64,000 nucleotides of DNA from Vineibacter terrae (lineage in GTDB: Bacteria; Pseudomonadota; Alphaproteobacteria; Reyranellales; Reyranellaceae). Below are positions 34,017 to 42,386 of this stretch, in pieces. A program made the translations under genes and the position numbers. Numbering within the stretch: the stretch's first letter is position 1; each line of letters begins with the position of its first letter. Where the stretch lies: positions 1 through 64,000 of the forward strand of contig NZ_VDUZ01000011.1 of assembly GCF_008039615.1 (NCBI RefSeq), in the 5' to 3' direction. Under the pieces are notes generated by a model that was not told the DNA's origin, did no database searches, and was given only the letters and a program-made list of their open reading frames with translations.

Positions 34017-35412
34017 CGAACTTGCCGGCGGCGCGCAGTTCCTCGGCGCCGGCATCGAGCGCAGCGCGCAGGCGGCTGAACAGCTCGTCGATCTCAGCCG
34101 GCTGGATGATCAGCGGCGGGCAGATCGCGATGCGGTCACCCATGTTGCGCACGATCAGGCCGCGCTCCTGCGCATGCCTGGCGACGGTCGCGCCAGCGCT
34201 GGTCACCGGCTCGATGACCGCCTTGGTCTTCTTGTCGCCGACCAGCTCGACGGCCCCGACCATGCCCACGCCCATCGCCTCGCCGACCAGCGGATGATCG
34301 GCCAGCGCCTTGAGGTGGCGCTGGAACGGCTCCGACATGCGCCTTGCATGGCCGAAGAGATCCATCTCGTCGTAGATCTTCTGGGTCTCCAGCGCCACGG
34401 CCGCCGCCACCGGATGGCCGGAATAGGTGAAGCCGTGGCCAAAGGTGCCGATCTTGTCGCTTTCGGTCTTCAGCGCCTGGTAGACGCGTTCGTTCACCAT
34501 CACGGCCGAGATCGGCAGGAACGACGCCGACAGCGCCTTGGCGCAGCTCAGGATGTCGGGCTCGATGCCCAGGGTCTGGCAGCCCCAGACATTGCCGGTG
34601 CGGCCGAAGCCGCAGATCACCTCGTCGGCGACGAACAGCACGTCATACTTCTTCAGCACCGCCTGGATCTTGGCGTAGTAGGTGCGCGGCGGCACGATGA
34701 CGCCGCCGGCGCCCAGCACCGGCTCGCAGAACATCGCCGCGACGGTGTCGGGGCCTTCCTTGAGGATGAGCTGCTCAAGCTCCTCGGCGCAGCGCGTCGC
34801 GAACTGCTCCTCGGTCTCGCCGTCCTGCGCGAAGCGGTAGTGATGCGGACAGCTGGTGTGCAGGATGTTCGCGATCGGCAGGTCGAAGGAGCGATGGTTG
34901 GCGGGCAGGCCGGTGAGGCTGGCGGCGGCGACGGTGACGCCGTGATAGCCCTTGATGCGGCTGATGATCTTCTTCTTCGCCGGCCGGCCCAGCGCGTTGT
35001 TCATGTACCACACCATCTTCACGACGGTGTCGTTGGCCTCGGAGCCTGAGTTGGCGAAGAACACCTTCGACATCGGCACCGGCGCCATCGCCAGCAGCTT
35101 CTCGGCGAGGTTGATGGCCGGCTCGTGGCTGCGGTGGTTGAACGAGTGGTAGAAGGGCAGCTGCCGCATCTGCTCGTAGGCGACGCGGGCCAGCCGCTCG
35201 TTGTCGAAGCCCAGCGCCGCCGACCACAGGCCGGCCAGGCCCTCGATATACTCCTTGCCGTCGTCGTCGGTGACGTACACGCCCTTGCCGCGAACGATCG
35301 TGAGCGGTCCCTCCGACTCGTGCTTCTTCAAGTTCGTGTAGGGATGCAGATGCGCAGCGATGTCGCGCGCCGCGTTGGAGTTGCCACGCAGCGAGCGGGT
35401 GATTTCGTTCAT
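34009..35412 (-). CDS. Class III pyridoxal-phosphate aminotransferase
   Basis: A 467-residue omega-amino-acid:pyruvate or diamine-type transaminase. VFFANSGSEANDTVVKM is the cofactor phosphate-binding region, VLFVADEVICGFGRTG carries the Asp263 that holds the pyridine nitrogen, and Lys292 in CAKALSASFLP forms the Schiff base. IKGYHGVTVAAASLTG is typical of the taurine/beta-alanine/putrescine-pyruvate group. The substrate is not fixed by sequence. It is divergent from the ABC operon that follows, so an amino compound imported by that operon is a possible substrate. Confidence 0.92.
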   Translation of the reverse strand: MNEITRSLRGNSNAARDIAAHLHPYTNLKKHESEGPLTIVRGKGVYVTDDDGKEYIEGLAGLWSAALGFDNERLARVAYEQMRQLPFYHSFNHRSHEPAINLAEKLLAMAPVPMSKVFFANSGSEANDTVVKMVWYMNNALGRPAKKKIISRIKGYHGVTVAAASLTGLPANHRSFDLPIANILHTSCPHHYRFAQDGETEEQFATRCAEELEQLILKEGPDTVAAMFCEPVLGAGGVIVPPRTYYAKIQAVLKKYDVLFVADEVICGFGRTGNVWGCQTLGIEPDILSCAKALSASFLPISAVMVNERVYQALKTESDKIGTFGHGFTYSGHPVAAAVALETQKIYDEMDLFGHARRMSEPFQRHLKALADHPLVGEAMGVGMVGAVELVGDKKTKAVIEPVTSAGATVARHAQERGLIVRNMGDRIAICPPLIIQPAEIDELFSRLRAALDAGAEELRAAGKFGG

Positions 35413-35859
35413 GACGCCTGGTCCTTTCTCGCGATGCTCCCGGCGTGCGGTTGCCGGGACCGGCCGGCCGCGCGCACTCGAATGCCGCAGTCGATGCTAC
35501 CGTCGCCATGCTCGCCGTGTCCACCGGCACCGGCTCATGGTTGATCCGCGCTGCCCGAGCGTTTGGCCGGCCCGGAAACCCGGGATGGGCGGCCTGTAGC
35601 GGCGTTGGCCGGCGGTTTGCAATGCAAACGGCGTGACGTGGCGGCGACGCGGCGTGGGTGGCAGTGGAGACGGCAGTGTTGTGCAGGAATCGGTTGTTCA
35701 CTTATCGGGTGGGGGCGTTTTCGATGGGAATTTCAACAGCTTGCCGGGGCACGTCCGCGTGCCGGCCGGCCGTCTCTCATTGACGGCCGTGGTCGAGCAA
35801 TGCTCTTATGATGAAAATGCGTTTCGACGCAGAGAGTTGTGTTGGGAGGGAGATCAAGA
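35413..35859. promoter_or_regulatory. 447-bp divergent intergenic region before the ABC operon
   Basis: No open frame here shows the codon use of neighbouring genes. The part next to the ABC operon (about 35680-35860) is less GC-rich and contains TCTTATGATGAAAATGCG and GGGAGGGA (35844-35851), the ribosome site of the binding-protein gene. The aminotransferase promoter must lie near 35420-35480. The symmetric GCCGGCGGTTTGCAATGCAA stretch near 35605 may be a regulator site; I cannot name the regulator. Confidence 0.4.
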
Positions 35860-37476
35860 ATGAAGGCCGATATCCGTCGTTGGGCCCTGGCTGGGGTTGC
35901 AGCGCTGGCGCTGAGCCTGGGGGCGGCGCCTGCCGTCGATGCCAAGACGTTCAAATGGGCCAACGCGGGCGATGTCAGCTCGATGGACCCGTACTATCGC
36001 AACGAGACGTTCCTGCTGGCGTTCCTGGAGAACATCTACGAGCCGCTGATGCGGCGTGACGAGAGCCTGGGCCTCGAGCCGGCGCTGGCCATGAAGTGGG
36101 GCCAGATTTCGCCCACCACGTGGTTCTTCGACCTGCGGTCGGGCGTGAAGTTCCACGACGGCTCGCCCTTCACCGCCGCCGACGTGGTGTTCTCGCTGAA
36201 CCGCGCCAGCAGCGGCGGCTCGAACATGAAGGGCTACTTCACCTCGGTGAAGGCGATCCGCAAGGTGAACGACCTGCGCGTCGAGGTCGACACCGCCTAT
36301 CCCGACCCGCTGCTCGCATCGAAATGGGCGCAGATCCTGATCATGTCCAAGGCCTGGGCGGAGAAGAACAACGCCACCGTGGCCGCCGACGCCACCAAGA
36401 ACGAGGAGACCTTCGCCACCCGCAACGCCATGGGCACCGGGCCCTTCATGCTGAAGGAGCGCCGCGCCGGCGAGAAGACGATCCTCGTGCCCAACCCCAG
36501 CTGGTGGGACAAGCCGAAGCACAACCTCACCGAGGTGATCTTCACGCCAGTGACCAATCCGGCGACCCGGGTGGCGGCGCTGAAGGCCGGCGACATCGAC
36601 ATGATGTACGAGGTGCCGCCGCAGGACACCGACAACCTGAAGAAGGACCCCAACATCAAGGTGATCGAGGGGCCCGAGACCCGCATCGTCTATCTGGGCT
36701 TCGACCACGAGCGCAAGGAGCTGCTGGAATCCAACATCAAGGGCAAGAACCCGTTCCAGGACAAGCGGGTGCGCGAGGCGTTCTACCGCTCCATCGACGT
36801 CGAGGCCATCAAGCGCACGGTCATGCGCGGCCAGTCCTTCCCGACCGCCCTGATGGTGGCGCCGGGCATCAACGGCTACGTCAAGGATCTCGACAAGCGC
36901 CCATCGCTGCTGAAGCCTGAGGAGGCCAAGAAGCTGCTGGCCGAGGCCGGCTATCCCAACGGCTTCGAGGTCGGCATGGATTGCCCCAACGACCGCTACG
37001 TCAACGACGAGAAGATATGCCAGGCGGTCGTGGCGATGCTGGCGCGCATCGGCGTCAAGGTGAACCTGCTGGCCCAGACCCGCAGCAAGTACTTCACCAA
37101 GATCCTGCGCAAGGCCGATTTCGGCCCGGGTGACACCAGCTTCTACATGCTGGGCTGGTCGCCGGCGGCCACATATGACGTGCACAACGTCTTCGAGTCG
37201 CTGCTGCAGACGCCCAACAAGGATACCAAGAAGGGCTCCTTCAACGTCAGCGGCTATTCCAACAAGAAGCTCGACGAGCTGGCCGACAAGATGGAGGGCG
37301 AGTCCGACAAGGCCAAGCGGGATGCCATGATCCGCGAGGCGACCAAGCTCTATACCGAGGACTACGCCTATATCCCGCTGCACCAGCAGGCGGTGATCTG
37401 GGCGGCGCGCAAGAACATCACCCTGCACCAGCCGGCCGACAACCGCTTCCCGCTGCGCTTCGTGCAGGTGAAGTGA
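35860..37476 (+). CDS. Oligopeptide-type ABC transporter substrate-binding protein (family 5)
   Basis: A 538-residue periplasmic binding protein. After a signal peptide (about 1-27, ending AVDAK), KTFKWANAGDVSSMDPYYRN begins the mature fold, and WFFDLRSGVKFHDGSPFTAADVVFS is the family 5 signature. It feeds peptides, opines or related compounds to the permease encoded downstream. The ATG at 35860 follows GGGAGGGA. A hairpin separates it from the permease genes, in keeping with the higher expression normal for binding proteins. It is a paralogue of the protein encoded at 60350-61927. Confidence 0.93.
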   Translation: MKADIRRWALAGVAALALSLGAAPAVDAKTFKWANAGDVSSMDPYYRNETFLLAFLENIYEPLMRRDESLGLEPALAMKWGQISPTTWFFDLRSGVKFHDGSPFTAADVVFSLNRASSGGSNMKGYFTSVKAIRKVNDLRVEVDTAYPDPLLASKWAQILIMSKAWAEKNNATVAADATKNEETFATRNAMGTGPFMLKERRAGEKTILVPNPSWWDKPKHNLTEVIFTPVTNPATRVAALKAGDIDMMYEVPPQDTDNLKKDPNIKVIEGPETRIVYLGFDHERKELLESNIKGKNPFQDKRVREAFYRSIDVEAIKRTVMRGQSFPTALMVAPGINGYVKDLDKRPSLLKPEEAKKLLAEAGYPNGFEVGMDCPNDRYVNDEKICQAVVAMLARIGVKVNLLAQTRSKYFTKILRKADFGPGDTSFYMLGWSPAATYDVHNVFESLLQTPNKDTKKGSFNVSGYSNKKLDELADKMEGESDKAKRDAMIREATKLYTEDYAYIPLHQQAVIWAARKNITLHQPADNRFPLRFVQVK

Positions 37477-37484
37477 TCCGGTTT

Positions 37485-37511
37485 CCGGGCCCTTCCCGTG
37501 GAGGGGCCCGG
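37485..37511 (+). other. Intercistronic stem-loop after the binding-protein gene
   Basis: CCGGGCCC (37485-37492) and GGGCCCGG (37504-37511) form an 8-bp stem eight bases after the stop codon, without a T-run. Such stems commonly protect binding-protein mRNA from 3' decay or cause partial termination ahead of permease genes. Confidence 0.6.
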
Positions 37512-37636
37512 CGTGCCGATGCGCCTTCCGGCCGCGCGTCGCAGCGGCTGTCCCTGGCGCGTTTCCTGCTAGTCCCGTGCGCGTCCGGCGTGGTTAACTC
37601 CGGCATGCTCACGGGCACACGAGTCCAAAGCCCTCG

Positions 37637-38629
37637 ATGCTGATCTTCATTCTCCGCCGCCTGGCTCAATCGGTCGCCGTGCTGCTCGCGGTCGGGCTGG
37701 TGGCGTTCACGCTGTTCCGCTATGTCGGCGATCCGATCAACGCCATGGTCGGCCAGGATACGTCGATCCAGGAGCGCGAGGAGCTGCGCGAGCGGTTGGG
37801 ATTGAACGACCCGGCGCCGGTGCAGTTCGCCCATTTCATCATCAACAGCGTGCAGGGCAAGTTCGGGCTGAGCTACCGCACCTCGGAGCCGGTCGGCCGC
37901 ATGATCCTGGAGCGTCTGCCGGCGACCATGGAGCTGGCCTTTGTCGCGGCGCTGTTCTCGCTATGCGTCGGCGTGCCGATGGGGGTCTGGACCGGCCTCT
38001 ATCCGCGACATTGGAGCAGCCGCGTCCTGCAGGCTGCATCGTTGATCGGTGTGTCGCTGCCCACCTTCCTGATCGGCATCCTGCTGATCCTGGTCTTCGC
38101 CGTCATACTGGGCGTGCTGCCCTCGTTCGGACGCGGCGACACCGTGGCGTTCGGCTGGTGGACCTCGGGCTTCTTCACCTTCTCCGGCCTGAAGGCGCTG
38201 ATCCTGCCCTCCATCACGCTGGGCCTCTTCCAGCTGACCCTGATCATGCGCCTGGTGCGCTCGGAGATGCTGGAGGTGATGCGCACCGACTACATCAAGT
38301 TCGCGCGGGCCCGCGGGCTGACCAACCGGGCCGTCAACTTCGGCCACGCGCTCAAGAACACCCTGGTGCCGGTGATCACCATCGCCGGCCTGCAGCTGGG
38401 TGGGATCATCGCCTTCGCCATCGTCACCGAGACCGTCTTCAGCTGGCCCGGCATGGGCCAGCTCTTCGTGCAGTCGGTGCAGTTCGCCGACATCCCCGTG
38501 ATGGCCGCCTACCTGCTGCTGGTGGCGTTCTTCTTCGTCGCCATCAACCTGGCCGTCGACCTGCTGTACTACGCCGTCGACCCGCGGCTGCGCGGCGGCA
38601 TGGCGACACAGGCCGCGCGGGGGCATTGA
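37637..38629 (+). CDS. ABC transporter permease, DppB/OppB type
   Basis: A 330-residue inner-membrane permease with six helices. LIFILRRLAQSVAVLLAVGLV is the standard start, and EMLEVMRTDYIKFARARGLT the cytoplasmic EAA loop that contacts the ATPase. GDPINAMVGQDTSIQEREEL matches the periplasmic insert of the paralogue at 59235-60263 closely. It pairs with the next permease, whose GTG start follows two bases after its stop. Confidence 0.95.
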   Translation: MLIFILRRLAQSVAVLLAVGLVAFTLFRYVGDPINAMVGQDTSIQEREELRERLGLNDPAPVQFAHFIINSVQGKFGLSYRTSEPVGRMILERLPATMELAFVAALFSLCVGVPMGVWTGLYPRHWSSRVLQAASLIGVSLPTFLIGILLILVFAVILGVLPSFGRGDTVAFGWWTSGFFTFSGLKALILPSITLGLFQLTLIMRLVRSEMLEVMRTDYIKFARARGLTNRAVNFGHALKNTLVPVITIAGLQLGGIIAFAIVTETVFSWPGMGQLFVQSVQFADIPVMAAYLLLVAFFFVAINLAVDLLYYAVDPRLRGGMATQAARGH

Positions 38630-38631
38630 CC

Positions 38632-39555
38632 GTGGCCGTTGCCGATTTCATGCGGCGCGTCGCCGACAGCGACATCTGGTACAGCTTCAAGTCGTCGCGG
38701 GTGGTGGTGGGCGCCACGGTGGTGACGGTCTTCATCATCCTGGCGGCTTTCCTGTCGCCGATCCTGGCGCCGCACACACCGTTCGATCCGGCCACGCTCA
38801 ACCTGTCCGACGCGCTCAAGCCGCCGGTGATGTTCGGCGACGACGCCGACTGGAGCTTCCTGCTGGGCACCGACGAGCAGGGGCGTGACGTGCTGTCCTC
38901 AATCATGTACGGCACGCGGCTGTCGCTGGTCGTGGGCATCGCCGCCACCGCCTTCGCGATGGTGCTGGGCATCGCGCTGGGCCTGATCAGCGGCTATGTC
39001 GGCGGCGCCGTCGATGCCTTCATCATGCGCCTGGCCGATGTGCAGCTCACCTTTCCGGCCCTGCTGGTGGCGCTGCTGATCGACGGGGTAGTGCGCGGCC
39101 TGATCTCGGTGCAGCGCCACGACGAGATCGCGCTTTACGTCATCGTCGGCGCCATCGGGCTGAGCTTCTGGGTGCAGTACGCGCGCACCGTGCGCGGCTC
39201 GGTGCTGGTCGAGAAGGGCAAGGAATACGTGCAGGCGGCGCGCGTGATCGGCCTGTCGCCGGTCCTGATCATGGTGCGCCACGTGCTGCCCAACGTCATG
39301 GGGCCGGTGCTGGTGATCGCCACCATCAACCTGGGCCTGGCGATCCTGACCGAGGCGACGCTGTCGTTCCTGGGTGTCGGCCTGCCGTCGACCCAGCCGT
39401 CGCTGGGCACGCTGATCCGCCTGGGCAACGACGTGCTGCTGTCGGGGACGTGGTGGATCGTGATCTTCCCCGGCGTCACGCTCGCCGCCCTGGTGCTGGC
39501 CGTGAACCTGCTGGGCGACTGGCTGCGCGATGCGCTGAACCCGAAGCTGCGATGA
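38632..39555 (+). CDS. ABC transporter permease, DppC/OppC type
   Basis: A 307-residue inner-membrane permease. The GTG at 38632 (translated MAVADFMRRVAD) lies two bases past the previous stop. LLGTDEQGRDVLSSIMYGTR is the DppC signature, EKGKEYVQAARVIGLSPV the EAA loop and LLGDWLRDALNPKLR the typical C-terminus. The open frame extends upstream inside dppB, but that is a shadow. The two ATPase genes follow. Confidence 0.95.
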   Translation: MAVADFMRRVADSDIWYSFKSSRVVVGATVVTVFIILAAFLSPILAPHTPFDPATLNLSDALKPPVMFGDDADWSFLLGTDEQGRDVLSSIMYGTRLSLVVGIAATAFAMVLGIALGLISGYVGGAVDAFIMRLADVQLTFPALLVALLIDGVVRGLISVQRHDEIALYVIVGAIGLSFWVQYARTVRGSVLVEKGKEYVQAARVIGLSPVLIMVRHVLPNVMGPVLVIATINLGLAILTEATLSFLGVGLPSTQPSLGTLIRLGNDVLLSGTWWIVIFPGVTLAALVLAVNLLGDWLRDALNPKLR

Positions 39556-39565
39556 GGATGGGTGC

Positions 39566-40585
39566 ATGACGACGGGGCCCAACGCACCGCTGCTGGAGGT
39601 ACGCAACCTGAGGGTCGAGTTTCCGACCCGGCGCGGTACGCTGGTCGCCGTCGACGACGTATCCTTCGATATCGCCCCGGGCGAGGTGCTGGGGGTGGTG
39701 GGCGAGTCGGGAGCCGGCAAGTCGCTGACCGGCGCCGCCATCATCGGCCTGCTGGAGCCGCCCGGCCGCATCGCATCCGGCGAGATCCGCCTCGGCGGCG
39801 AGCGCATCGACAACCTGCCCTATGAGAAGATGCGGCGTATCCGCGGCGCCAAGATCGGTGCCATCTTCCAGGATCCGCTGACCAGCCTCAATCCGCTGTA
39901 CACCGTCGGCCGGCAGATCGTGGAGACGATTCAGACGCATCTGCCGATGTCGGGCGCCGCGGCGCGGGCCCGCGCCATCGAGCTGCTGAAGGAGGTCGGC
40001 ATCCCGGGGGCGGAGCTGCGCATCGACCACTACCCGCACCAGTTCTCGGGCGGGATGCGCCAGCGGGTGGTGATCGCGCTGGCCCTGTGCGCCAACCCGC
40101 GGCTGATCGTGGCCGACGAGCCCACGACGGCGCTGGACGTGTCGATCCAGGCCCAGATCATCGCGCTGCTGAAGAAGCTGTGCCGCGAGCACCGCACGGC
40201 GGTGATGCTGGTGACCCACGACATGGGCGTCATCGCCGAGACCGCCGACCGCGTCGCGGTGATGTATGCCGGCCGCCTGGCCGAGATCGGCCCGGTGCGC
40301 GACGTGGTCAAGAACGCGGCCCATCCCTATACCAGCGGCCTGATGGGCTCGATCCCGGCGATCGGCGAGCGCGGCCATCGCCTGACGCAGATCGAAGGCG
40401 CCATGCCGCGGCTCACAGAGATCCCGCCGGGCTGCGCCTTCAATCCGCGCTGCCCGAGGGTGGGCCAGCGCTGCCTGCGCGAGCGGCCCGAGCTGATGGC
40501 GGCCCGCGCCACGCGGGCGGCGTGCTGGCTCTACGATCCGGCCGGCGTCGGGTCGGCGTTGCAGCGGGAGGCGGCCCATGCCTGA
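39566..40585 (+). CDS. ABC transporter ATP-binding protein, DppD/OppD type
   Basis: A 339-residue ATPase. Walker A GESGAGKS (46-53), ABC signature FSGGMRQRVVIAL, Walker B LIVADEPTTALD and the C-terminal oligopeptide-transporter extension with the Cys-rich iron-sulfur motif CAFNPRCPRVGQRCLRE are all present. It energises the two upstream permeases with its partner. Its stop overlaps the next start by eight bases. Confidence 0.95.
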   Translation: MTTGPNAPLLEVRNLRVEFPTRRGTLVAVDDVSFDIAPGEVLGVVGESGAGKSLTGAAIIGLLEPPGRIASGEIRLGGERIDNLPYEKMRRIRGAKIGAIFQDPLTSLNPLYTVGRQIVETIQTHLPMSGAAARARAIELLKEVGIPGAELRIDHYPHQFSGGMRQRVVIALALCANPRLIVADEPTTALDVSIQAQIIALLKKLCREHRTAVMLVTHDMGVIAETADRVAVMYAGRLAEIGPVRDVVKNAAHPYTSGLMGSIPAIGERGHRLTQIEGAMPRLTEIPPGCAFNPRCPRVGQRCLRERPELMAARATRAACWLYDPAGVGSALQREAAHA

Positions 40586-41648
40586 ATCGGCCGTGCCGGT
40601 GACGCGGCCCGCCGCCCGGGGCGCGGCGCAGCCGCTGGTGCGGCTCAGCGGCCTGAAGCGCCACTTCGACGTCTCGCCGCCATGGTTGGCGCGGGTGCTG
40701 GAGGGCAAGCCGCGCGCCGTCGTGCAGGCGGTGGAGGGCATCGACATCGAGATCGCGCCTGGCGAGACCTTCTCCCTCGTCGGCGAATCGGGCTGCGGCA
40801 AGTCGACGGTGGCGCGGCTGGTGGTGGGGCTCTACCCGCCGACCGCCGGCCATATCGAGTTCGACGGCGCCGACATGGGCGCGCGGCGCAGCGGATCGGA
40901 CATGTCGGCAATCCGCCGCCGCATGCAGATGATCTTCCAGGATCCCTACGCCAGCCTGAACCCGCGCTGGCGGGTGTTCGACATCATCGCCGAGCCGATC
41001 CGCGCCTTCCGCCTGGCCTCGTCCAGCGACGAGATCCGCCAGCGCGTCGAGGGGCTGCTGCGACAGGTGCGGCTGACGCCGGCCGATGGCGTGAAGTTCC
41101 CGCACGAGTTCTCCGGTGGCCAGCGTCAGCGCATCTCGATCGCGCGGGCCTTGGCCAGCCGGCCCGAGTTCCTGGTGTGCGACGAGCCGACCTCGGCGCT
41201 CGACGTCTCGGTCCAGGCGCAGATCCTCAACCTGATGATGGAGCTGCAGCGCGACTTCGGGCTGACCTATCTCTTCATCTCGCACAACCTTGCGGTGGTC
41301 TATCACATCAGCACGCGGGTGGGCGTGATGTACCTGGGCCGCCTGGTCGAGGTGGCGCCGACCGATGCGCTGTTCCGCCGGCCCCGGCATCCCTATACGC
41401 GCATGCTGCTGGACACCATCCCCGACCTCGAGATGACCGGTCGACAGCGCATGCCGGTGGCGGGCGAGGTGCCGAGCCCGATCAACCCGCCCAGCGGTTG
41501 CGCCTTCCATCCGCGCTGCCCGTTCGCCAACGAGCGCTGCAAGCGCGAGCGCCCCGACCTGCTCGAGGCCGAAGGCACGCGCGTCGCCTGCCACGCGGTG
41601 GCGGAGGGCCGCCTGCCGGCCGAGGAGCGCAGCTACGCCGCGCGGTGA
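40578..41648 (+). CDS. ABC transporter ATP-binding protein, DppF/OppF type
   Basis: A 356-residue ATPase. Walker A GESGCGKS (69-76), signature [13 protein letters not shown], Walker [15 protein letters not shown] and the C-terminal [17 protein letters not shown] cysteine cluster are intact. It is the last gene of a complete five-gene operon. These two ATPases are the only oligopeptide-type ones in the window, so they may also serve the ATPase-less permease pair at 54.9-60.3 kb. Confidence 0.95.
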   Translation: MPESAVPVTRPAARGAAQPLVRLSGLKRHFDVSPPWLARVLEGKPRAVVQAVEGIDIEIAPGETFSLVGESGCGKSTVARLVVGLYPPTAGHIEFDGADMGARRSGSDMSAIRRRMQMIFQDPYASLNPRWRVFDIIAEPIRAFRLASSSDEIRQRVEGLLRQVRLTPADGVKFPHEFSGGQRQRISIARALASRPEFLVCDEPTSALDVSVQAQILNLMMELQRDFGLTYLFISHNLAVVYHISTRVGVMYLGRLVEVAPTDALFRRPRHPYTRMLLDTIPDLEMTGRQRMPVAGEVPSPINPPSGCAFHPRCPFANERCKRERPDLLEAEGTRVACHAVAEGRLPAEERSYAAR

Positions 41649-41696
41649 GGGGTGATTTTTATCAACGAAGACTTTCTTGCTTCGATCGCAGGGTAC

Positions 41697-42101
41697 CTAC
41701 GCCAAATCCCACGGATTGACTATCGACGCGCCGCTGTCGTCGAAGTCGGCGACGTTGCGAGTCACGACGATGAGGTCGTGCACAATGGCCGTCGCCGCGA
41801 TCAGGCCGTCGGCGTCGCCACGCGGCCGCCGGGCTGTGAGGCGGCCCCATTCAACGGCGATCTGATCGGTGATCGGCAGGATGCGGTCGCCGTGATCATG
41901 GCGCAGCTTGCGCAGCCACTCGGCGAGATGGGCGGCGGTTCGCGGGTCTGATTTCTGCTTCAGCGCGATGCCGCGTGATATCTCGCCCAGCGTGATGACG
42001 CTGAGATGCACGCTCTGCGGGTCGACGGATCGCAGCCACGAGACGGCTTTGCGCGTGCCGCGCCGGGCCTCGGAGACGACGTTGGTGTCGACGAGGTACA
42101 T
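41697..42101 (-). CDS. vapC: PIN-domain ribonuclease toxin, VapC/FitB type
   Basis: A 134-residue PIN-domain toxin. The acidic residues that bind magnesium are in place: Asp5 in MYLVDTNVVSE, Glu40 in ITLGEISRG, Asp96/Asp98 in GDADGLIAATA and Asp119 near VADFDDSG. It would cleave tRNA or other RNA when free. The ATG overlaps the antitoxin stop codon by one base (TGATG), the usual type II toxin-antitoxin layout. The frame is open into the antitoxin gene, which is a shadow. Confidence 0.92.
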   Translation of the reverse strand: MYLVDTNVVSEARRGTRKAVSWLRSVDPQSVHLSVITLGEISRGIALKQKSDPRTAAHLAEWLRKLRHDHGDRILPITDQIAVEWGRLTARRPRGDADGLIAATAIVHDLIVVTRNVADFDDSGASIVNPWDLA

Positions 42102-42355
42102 CAGAAGGCAGGATCGCGGCTGGGGGCCTTGACGCGCGCTGTAACCGCTTCGACGAAATCGTCGTCCCACCGTGGCCCGTCGAGGAGCGCATCGACGAGG
42201 GTCGGTCGGGCGGCTCGCAGGGAATCGTAGTCTTCTGCCGACAGGACGACGACCGCGCGCTCGCCGCGCACGGTGACGACCTGCGGTCCTTGGGTGCGCG
42301 CCTGCTGCACCACCTTGGAGAATTTGTTCTTGGCATCCTGGAGCTGCCAAGCCAT
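42101..42355 (-). CDS. vapB: Phd/YefM-type antitoxin of the VapBC pair
   Basis: An 84-residue antitoxin. The N-terminal MAWQLQDAKNKFSKVVQQA is the Phd/YefM DNA-binding fold, with VTVRGERAVVVLSAEDYDSL as its second half; the C-terminal tail (about 50-84) would bind and block the toxin. The ATG at 42355 follows TAGGAG. The gene is 23 bp downstream of trpEG in the same direction and has a perfect palindrome directly upstream, its probable autoregulatory operator. Confidence 0.92.
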   Translation of the reverse strand: MAWQLQDAKNKFSKVVQQARTQGPQVVTVRGERAVVVLSAEDYDSLRAARPTLVDALLDGPRWDDDFVEAVTARVKAPSRDPAF

Positions 42356-42365
42356 GAGAGGGCTC

Positions 42366-42386
42366 CTAGCTAGACGGTCTAGCTAG
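42366..42386. promoter_or_regulatory. Palindromic operator of the toxin-antitoxin operon
   Basis: A perfect 10-bp inverted repeat, CTAGCTAGAC and GTCTAGCTAG around a single central base, 10 bp upstream of the antitoxin start codon. Phd/YefM-type antitoxins bind such palindromes to repress their own operon. The repeat also contains the trpEG stop codon, so read-through transcription from trpEG enters the operon. Confidence 0.8.

Noticed and set aside
35733-35963. 76-codon minus-strand frame across the ABC operon promoter
   Set aside because: It overlaps the true binding-protein start, has no ribosome site and no recognisable features.
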